Assembly (NCBI GenBank): GCA_017505725.1
Contig: JAFVOR010000016.1
Location: forward strand, 1-43,953
From: Alistipes sp.
GTDB lineage: Bacteria; Bacteroidota; Bacteroidia; Bacteroidales; Rikenellaceae
Reading direction: 5' to 3'
DNA: 43,953 nt
A program made the translations under genes and the position numbers. Shown piece after piece: positions 39,372 through 43,953 of this stretch; within the stretch, counting starts at the first letter, position 1, and the number at the start of each line of letters is the position of its first letter. Under the pieces are notes generated by a model. That model did not search any database. It was not told where the DNA came from and saw only the letters and a list, made by a program, of their open reading frames with translations.

Positions 39372-39379
39372 CAAAGATA
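39372..39379 (-). promoter_or_regulatory. -7 element (TATCTTTG) upstream of ettA
   Basis: On the minus strand TATCTTTG fits TAnnTTTG, 46 bases before the ettA ATG. The -33 box is not obvious. Confidence 0.45.
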
Positions 39380-39402
39380 GTGATTTTATTCGAAAAAATC
39401 TT

Positions 39403-39410
39403 TATCTTTG
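39403..39410 (+). promoter_or_regulatory. -7 element (TATCTTTG) upstream of the GH97 gene
   Basis: TATCTTTG fits TAnnTTTG, 36 bases before the GH97 ATG (39447), and is divergent from the ettA element. It rules out a start codon at 39408, which would lie within it. Confidence 0.5.
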
Positions 39411-39446
39411 CAAAAAGATAATTTCCAGCGTAAAATTTACAAAGAG

Positions 39447-41441
39447 ATGAAGAGGTCGATTTTATTACTCTGCGTACTGCTTTTAGGTACAACTGTTTTT
39501 GCAGCCAATGACTATAATTTGTTATCGCCAAACGGCAAATTGGAGGTTGCTATTAGTACGAGCCCTCAACTATCGTACAGCGTAAAATGTAATGGCGAGC
39601 AAATTTTAGTTCCTTCACAAATCGGATTGAAAATTTACGAAGGAGTGCAACTTGGTGTGAATGAGAAAGTTAAGCGTGTTAAGCGCACTTCTGCCAACAC
39701 CGAAATACCTGCGCAGTTCTATTTTCGCAACACTATCAAAGACCATTACAACGCATTACGCATTGAATTTTCCTCTCGCTATGCAGTAGAGTTCCGCGCT
39801 TACGACGAAGGCGTCGCATATCGTTTTGTAACGAACTTTAAGAACGATTTTATTCTTGAAAGCGAGATTGCAGAGTTTGCCTTCGCCAAGGATTACAAAG
39901 GTTACTTCCCATATACCAATTTGACGGGCACAAAGAAGGATAAATACTTTACTTCTTTTGAATCGTGGTACCGCAATGTTGAGTTATCGAAGTTCGAGGC
40001 AGATAAAGTGGCATTCGTTCCTGTGATGGTTGAGACCGATAACTACAAGGTTTGTATCTTGGAGGCAGATGTGGAGCATTATCCTGGTATGTTCGTGTCG
40101 AATCCAACGGGTGCAACTGCACTCAGTGGTGAGTTCGCACCAATGCCCGATAAGGTTGTTGAGGGAGGACACCATCAACTACAGGGCATTGTTATGAGTC
40201 GTAAGCCGTATGTCGCTGAGTGTAAGGCGGTGACAAATACTCCGTGGCGAATTGTTCTTGTGACCGACAACGCAAACACACTACTCGATAATGATATGGT
40301 TTATCGTCTGGCATCCCCTTCGCGCTTGGAAGATACATCTTGGATTAAACCGGGCAAGGTCGCTTGGGAGTGGTGGAACTATTGGGGATTGAAGGGTGTG
40401 CCTTTCAAGGCGGGTATCAATACCGAAACCTATAATTACTACGTAGATTTTGCAGCAAAGAGTGGTGTAGAGTATGTTATACTCGACGAGGGTTGGGCAG
40501 TAAAGTATGCTAATGACCTTCGTCAGGTGGTTCCCGAGATTGATTTGAAGGCTATCATAGAGAATGCTAACGCTAAGGGCGTAGGAATTATTCTCTGGGC
40601 AGGATATAATGCCGTTGCAGGCAAAGAGGAGGAGATATGTCGCCACTTTGCCGAGATGGGAGTGAAGGGCTTTAAGGTAGATTTCCTCGACCGCGATGAT
40701 GCGCCGATGGTTGATTTCCAATACAAACTTGCGGAAATTGCAGCCAAGTACAAACTTATGATCGATTTCCACGGATGCCCAAAACCTACGGGTATGAATC
40801 GCACCTATCCGAATATTGTCAATTTCGAGGCAGTTCTCGGTTTAGAGAATGCAAAGTTTGTTCGCAAGCACAATACTTATAATCAGGTGGAGTACGATGT
40901 GCAGATTCCATATTTGCGAATGGTAGCAGGCCCTATGGATTACACGCAAGGAGCAATGCGCAATGCCAGCAAGGAGAATTATTATCCTTGCCACCACTCC
41001 CCAATGAGTCAAGGTACTCGTTGTCGTCAGTTGGCTATGTACGCGATATATTTTGCTCCGTTCGCAATGTTATGCGACTCGCCTTCTCTCTATGAGCGCG
41101 AAGAGGAGTGTACTAAATTCATTGCTGAGTTCCCTACCGTATGGGACGAAACAGTACTCCTTGACGGGGCGTTTGGTGACTATGTCGCTATGGCTCGTTG
41201 TAGTGGCGATGTGTGGTATGTGGGTGTCATCTCCGATTGGACAGCACGTAAGGTTGAACTTGACTTGTCGAAGATTCTTGGCGAGGGCAATTATGTTGCT
41301 GAGGTGTTCCGTGATGGCTTGAATGCCGATCGCTTGGGCGAGGATTATATCCACGAAACAGTTGCTGTGCCGGCATCTCGCAAGATGGTTGCCGATATGG
41401 CTCCAGCCGGTGGATTTGTCTTAAAGATTACAAAGAGATAG
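39447..41441 (+). CDS. Glycoside hydrolase family 97 protein (alpha-glucosidase/galactosidase type)
   Basis: 664 aa from the ATG at 39447 (MKRSILLLCVLLLGTTVFA, a signal peptide cleaved after TVFA-A). The N-terminal beta-sandwich starts YNLLSPNGKLEVAIS. The (beta/alpha)8 barrel has AWEWWNYWGLKGVPFKAG, VEYVILDEGWAV, KGFKVDFLDRDDAPMVDF and MIDFHGCPKPTGMNRTYPNI, followed by VNFEAVLG. The C-terminal sandwich ends FVLKITK. GH97 contains both inverting (SusB-like glucosidase) and retaining (galactosidase) members. The Asp of VDFLDRDD may mark the retaining type, but that is not certain. It is exported to periplasm or surface and has no SusCD pair nearby. Its codon and base use are slightly more AT-rich than the first half of the window. 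Confidence 0.92.
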   Translation: MKRSILLLCVLLLGTTVFAANDYNLLSPNGKLEVAISTSPQLSYSVKCNGEQILVPSQIGLKIYEGVQLGVNEKVKRVKRTSANTEIPAQFYFRNTIKDHYNALRIEFSSRYAVEFRAYDEGVAYRFVTNFKNDFILESEIAEFAFAKDYKGYFPYTNLTGTKKDKYFTSFESWYRNVELSKFEADKVAFVPVMVETDNYKVCILEADVEHYPGMFVSNPTGATALSGEFAPMPDKVVEGGHHQLQGIVMSRKPYVAECKAVTNTPWRIVLVTDNANTLLDNDMVYRLASPSRLEDTSWIKPGKVAWEWWNYWGLKGVPFKAGINTETYNYYVDFAAKSGVEYVILDEGWAVKYANDLRQVVPEIDLKAIIENANAKGVGIILWAGYNAVAGKEEEICRHFAEMGVKGFKVDFLDRDDAPMVDFQYKLAEIAAKYKLMIDFHGCPKPTGMNRTYPNIVNFEAVLGLENAKFVRKHNTYNQVEYDVQIPYLRMVAGPMDYTQGAMRNASKENYYPCHHSPMSQGTRCRQLAMYAIYFAPFAMLCDSPSLYEREEECTKFIAEFPTVWDETVLLDGAFGDYVAMARCSGDVWYVGVISDWTARKVELDLSKILGEGNYVAEVFRDGLNADRLGEDYIHETVAVPASRKMVADMAPAGGFVLKITKR

Positions 41442-41470
41442 ATTACCCTTTTAATTTAGTATCGTAAACT

Positions 41471-42481
41471 ATGGCTCAGCAGAATAAAAAGAGGGTGGCA
41501 CTCGCTCTTTCGAGCGGCGGACCACGAGGATTTGCCTATATTGGCGCATTGGAGGTGCTCGAGGAGCGTGGCTACGAGGTCACTGCTGTTGCGGGAACTT
41601 CGATAGGTGCTTTGGTGGGCGGTATCTATGCTGCCGGACACCTTGCAGAGTTCAAGAAATGGTTACTGACACTCAATAGCTGGAAGTTGTTTTCGTTGAT
41701 GGATTTATCGCTCTCGATGAATCACGTTGTCAAGGGCGACAAACTGATGGATGCTATACAGAAGATTGTTCCCGATGCACAAATCGAGGAGCTGAATCTC
41801 CCATTCAGCGCAATAGCAACAGATCTCTATTCGGGCGAGGAGGTGGTCTTCGACAAGGGCGATCTCTTCTCGGCAATTCGCGCCTCGATGTCGATTCCGT
41901 CGTTGTTCCGCCCTGTGCAAGTTGGCGAGACTATTTTGGTCGATGGACACTCTTCCAACTGCTTGCCACTCAATCGTGTAAAGCGTTCCGAAGATGATAT
42001 TTTGATTGGCTTCGATGTCAACTATTTCGATATTGAGGCTATCCGCACAAATATTGCCGAGACCAAGAAAACGCTTGCCGAATACGATACCCTTGTAGCG
42101 AAAAAAGAGGCGGAGGTAAAGGCTCTGTCTACCACCATCAAGATGAACAAAGTAACCTCTTTTTGGCAGAAACTACGCGCCTTGGGACAGTTGCGTGCCG
42201 AGGCAAAACGAGAGGTGCGTGATTTCCACGAAACCTATGTAGAGCCACTGCCCGATATCGATTATGAGAGCAACTACTACGGTCTTATCGATCGCACCTT
42301 CTCGATTATGAATCAGCACAATTCGCGACTGATGATCGAACTTTGTAAGCCTGATATATTGGTGCAGATGCCTTTCGATGCCTATGGCGATATTTCGGAC
42401 TACGCCCTCGCCGACGAGATTATCGAAAAGGGCCGAAAACTGATGAATGAGGCTCTCAACGAGTATGAGGCAAAGCTTTAA
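41471..42481 (+). CDS. Patatin-like phospholipase (RssA family)
   Basis: 336 aa. It has the oxyanion motif SSGGPRGFAYIG, the GxSxG nucleophile GTSIG (Ser44) and the Asp of ILVDGHSS (Asp158; the family's DG[AG] reads DGH). The C-terminal ~120 residues have a Lys/Glu-rich helix (TKKTLAEYDTLVAKKEAEVK) and no membrane segment. The single conserved Ser-Asp dyad points to acyl hydrolase activity on lipids; the substrate is not known. It starts 29 bases after GH97, with no terminator or promoter seen between. An IS element lies 36 bases downstream. Confidence 0.9.
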   Translation: MAQQNKKRVALALSSGGPRGFAYIGALEVLEERGYEVTAVAGTSIGALVGGIYAAGHLAEFKKWLLTLNSWKLFSLMDLSLSMNHVVKGDKLMDAIQKIVPDAQIEELNLPFSAIATDLYSGEEVVFDKGDLFSAIRASMSIPSLFRPVQVGETILVDGHSSNCLPLNRVKRSEDDILIGFDVNYFDIEAIRTNIAETKKTLAEYDTLVAKKEAEVKALSTTIKMNKVTSFWQKLRALGQLRAEAKREVRDFHETYVEPLPDIDYESNYYGLIDRTFSIMNQHNSRLMIELCKPDILVQMPFDAYGDISDYALADEIIEKGRKLMNEALNEYEAKL

Positions 42482-42517
42482 TTACTATGCTGTTATATGA
42501 TAAATGCCGAGCAACAT

Positions 42518-42541
42518 TGAAGTGACCCCAAAAGTTTGGAC
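42518..42541. repeat. Left terminal inverted repeat of the IS3 element
   Basis: Its core TGACCCCAAAA is shared with the right end (43928-43951). Confidence 0.8.
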
Positions 42542-42556
42542 AAAAAACTTTTGGGG
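42526..42556 (+). terminator. Hairpin at the left end of the IS
   Basis: A perfect 11-bp stem CCCCAAAAGTT/AACTTTTGGGG, followed by TTTCTTT and then the orfA ATG. It may block transcription entering from outside and keep orfA expression low. This is a known strategy in IS elements; here it is inference. Confidence 0.65.
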
Positions 42557-42563
42557 TTTCTTT

Positions 42564-43091
42564 ATGCGCAAAAAACACGATTATGAAGCATTGCTCAAAT
42601 ATATGAGGATGCTTAAAGATGGCTATTCAATAGGTTCTATTGCCAATAAATTTGGAATAAATGAAAAACAACTGAAATACCTATGGATATTGTACCAAAA
42701 ACAAGGCATATCGGTCCTACATCGCAAGCCATACACTCAAACAAGTGGAGAATTAAAACAACGAATCGTATCGGATATTGAGAAAAATCACTTAACTTTG
42801 GTGCAAGCCTCGTTAAAATACAATGTGAGTGTCGGTCGGTTGGGCATTTGGTTAAAGATAGCCAGAGAACAAGGACTTGACGCACTCCTCATCATCAAGA
42901 AGCGAGGGCGACTACCAGGTATGGGAAGACCGAGAAAGAAGAAACCAGAAGAGATGACCGAGCTGGAGCTATTGCGAGTGCGAGTTAGGCAACTTGAAAT
43001 AGAGAATGCTCTGTTAAAAAAAGTGAAAGCCTTAGTCGAGGAGAGGAAAGCCCGTCTGCGTGCGATTGGGCGTGGGCAATCCGAGAACTAA
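42564..43091 (+). CDS. IS3-family transposase OrfA (helix-turn-helix protein)
   Basis: 175 aa from the ATG at 42564 (MRKKHDYEALLKYMRMLKDG). A start at 42504 would lie outside the element's left repeat and is rejected. Two helix-turn-helix units (YSIGSIANKFGINEKQLKYL and LTLVQASLKYNVSVGRLGIW) recognise the IS ends, followed by an AT-hook-like basic region (MGRPRKKKPEE) and a leucine-zipper-like helix (LELLRVRVRQLEIENALLKK). The frame ends at 43091. A -1 slip at the A-run before that makes OrfAB. Confidence 0.92.
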   Translation: MRKKHDYEALLKYMRMLKDGYSIGSIANKFGINEKQLKYLWILYQKQGISVLHRKPYTQTSGELKQRIVSDIEKNHLTLVQASLKYNVSVGRLGIWLKIAREQGLDALLIIKKRGRLPGMGRPRKKKPEEMTELELLRVRVRQLEIENALLKKVKALVEERKARLRAIGRGQSEN

Positions 43092-43909
43092 GGCTACATC
43101 AAGATGATTTACTTTTTGCTTTAAGGTGTGTTAATATAGCACGCTCTACTTACTACTACCACACCTCAAAGCAACGAGAGGATAAGTATGCTGATATACG
43201 CCAGCGTATCAGCGAGCTATTTGCTCTACACGGCAAACGCTATGGCTATCGTCGTGTGTATCAACAACTACGCAACGAGGGCTATACTCTAAACCACAAG
43301 ACAGTGCAGCGACTAATGCAGGATATGAACCTCAAATCACAGATACGCAGAGCGAAGTATCGCTCATATCGTGGCGAGGTGGGCAAGACTGCTCCTAATA
43401 TCCTCAATCGTGAGTTTAAGGCATCACGACCTAATGAGAAGTGGGCAACGGATGTTACAGAGTTTAAGGTGGCAGACCGCAAGGCTTATCTATCGCCAAT
43501 TATAGATATGTTTAATGGCGAGATTATAGCCTACACCATATCTGATAGACCTGATTTGAAGATGGTAATGGATATGATGCACTCGGCAAAGCGTAAGATT
43601 AAAGATACAAAAGATGTGATACTGCACTCGGATCAGGGGTGGCACTATCAGCATATGCAGTACCAACAAACGCTGAAAAAGTATGGCATTACGCAGAGTA
43701 TGTCACGCAAAGGGAACTGCTTAGATAATGCTGTAATGGAAAACTTTTTTGGTATTATGAAATCTGAATTGCTATATTTGCATCAGTTTTCTGATATGGA
43801 AGTTTTCAAGCGAGAATTACGAAAGTATATTAACTACTATAATAACGACCGTATTAAACTAAAATTAAACGGAAAGAGTCCGGTGCAATACCGAACTCTT
43901 TACCAATAA
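42998..43909 (+). CDS. IS3-family transposase OrfB (rve/DDE integrase core)
   Basis: The -1 frame is open from 42998 (after a stop at 42995) to 43909, and enters use through slippage at 43016-43022 (OrfAB fusion). Reading from 43022 gives ...ELRLHQDDLLFALRC, then STYYYHTSKQREDKYADIRQ, the HTH_21 region with YGYRRVYQQLRNEG, and the rve core. The DDE triad is the Asp of WATDVTEF, the Asp of the ISP region IDMFNGEI, and the Glu of NAVMENFFGIMKSE; GNCLDNAVMENFFG is the family signature. It is intact, so the element may be active. Confidence 0.9.
   Translation, partial: NRECSVKKSESLSRGEESPSACDWAWAIRELRLHQDDLLFALRCVNIARSTYYYHTSKQREDKYADIRQRISELFALHGKRYGYRRVYQQLRNEGYTLNHKTVQRLMQDMNLKSQIRRAKYRSYRGEVGKTAPNILNREFKASRPNEKWATDVTEFKVADRKAYLSPIIDMFNGEIIAYTISDRPDLKMVMDMMHSAKRKIKDTKDVILHSDQGWHYQHMQYQQTLKKYGITQSMSRKGNCLDNAVMENFFGIMKSELLYLHQFSDMEVFKRELRKYINYYNNDRIKLKLNGKSPVQYRTLYQ
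43016..43022 (+). promoter_or_regulatory. Programmed -1 frameshift slippery site (A AAA AAA)
   Basis: Seven A's in orfA frame TTA-AAA-AAA-GTG. Slipping one base back changes the frame to AAA-AAA-AGT and enters orfB. It lies 69 bases before the orfA stop, as in other IS3 members. Confidence 0.75.
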
Positions 43910-43927
43910 AATTCTTTTTATTAATCA

Positions 43928-43951
43928 GTCCAACTTTTTGGGGTCAGTACA
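43928..43951. repeat. Right terminal inverted repeat of the IS3 element
   Basis: Reads GTCCAACTTTTTGGGGTCAG then TACA. It is the inverse of the left end with four mismatches. Confidence 0.8.
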
Positions 43952-43953
43952 AA

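Larger units (their letters stand above)
42518..43951 (+). mobile_element. Complete IS3-family insertion sequence
   Basis: The element has 24-bp imperfect inverted ends: TGAAGTGACCCCAAAAGTTT plus GGAC on the left (42518-42541) and its inverse on the right (43928-43951), 20 of 24 matching, with terminal TG and CA. Inside are orfA and orfB, which overlap and are joined by a -1 frameshift. About 1.43 kb, normal for the IS3 family (IS150-like). Only two bases remain after the right end in the window, so no target duplication can be checked. Confidence 0.88.

Noticed and set aside
39408-39446. Start codon upstream of the GH97 signal peptide
   Set aside because: This TTG lies inside the TATCTTTG element; the ATG at 39447 gives a clean signal peptide.
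42504-42563. Upstream start for IS OrfA
   Set aside because: The ATG at 42504 lies outside the left inverted repeat; the ATG at 42564 gives the normal OrfA start and the correct element boundary.

Overview
The window looks like chromosomal DNA of a gut-type member of the Bacteroidales, most plausibly the Rikenellaceae/Alistipes side (inference from gene content and style; no 16S gene is present). Pointers are: starts without Shine-Dalgarno sequences, several -7 elements of the Bacteroidetes form TAnnTTTG, a Bacteroidetes-type DnaE, an outer-membrane beta-barrel protein with a carboxypeptidase-like plug, a GH97 glycosidase, and an Rnf complex in the order RseC-B-C-D-G-E-A. Most genes are moderately GC-rich; one short segment (36.4-37.6 kb) is much more AT-rich.

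Layout. 1-126: remnant of rmlA on the minus strand. 127-446: repeats. 447-5870 (+): dnaN, DEDDh exonuclease, LysM/periplasmic-binding protein, rex, ribF-like and acyl-CoA thioesterase genes, tightly packed. 5926-7989 (-): htpG. 7990-8320: hairpins and a large composite inverted repeat built of 10-bp units. 8321-11961 (-): wza, wzc and a small HAD phosphatase (surface polysaccharide export). 12131-13411 (+): cytoplasmic GH13 amylase. 13500-20597 (+): nadE followed by the seven-gene rseC-rnfBCDGEA operon. 20749-23856 (+): large outer-membrane beta-barrel protein with its own terminator. 23985-28315 (-): dnaE then trxA. 28503-28712 (+): DUF2007 protein. 28803-32950 (-): DUF1893 lipoprotein, membrane polyferredoxin, Tat-type ferredoxin-like aldo/keto reductase and aroE. 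32993-33619 (-): DedA protein. 33829-36361 (-): hisS and an acyltransferase. 36403-37561 (-): AT-rich two-gene island (KilA-N protein plus a small protein resembling the N-terminal domain of HNH/restriction enzymes). 37646-39325 (-): ettA. 39447-42481 (+): GH97 glycosidase and patatin-like lipase. 42518-43951: complete IS3-family element.

How the genes work together. A redox theme runs through the window: Rex senses NADH/NAD+, NadE makes NAD+, Rnf couples ferredoxin oxidation to NAD+ reduction and ion pumping, and the DUF1893/polyferredoxin/AKR operon looks like a second membrane-linked Fe-S electron-transfer module. The remainder is replication (dnaN, dnaE), protein quality control and translation (htpG, hisS, ettA), surface polysaccharide (wza/wzc, acyltransferase, rmlA remnant) and carbohydrate use (GH13, GH97).

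The most unusual signals are non-coding. Several families of short AT-rich and 10-bp-period repeats sit exactly at gene ends and at the edges of accessory segments. A small C5/G5 hairpin element occurs three times, twice between ~42-bp direct duplications. The AT-rich KilA-N island is bordered by repeats. At protein level, the NadE glutaminase domain lacks its nucleophilic cysteine and the RibF protein lacks a recognisable flavokinase domain.
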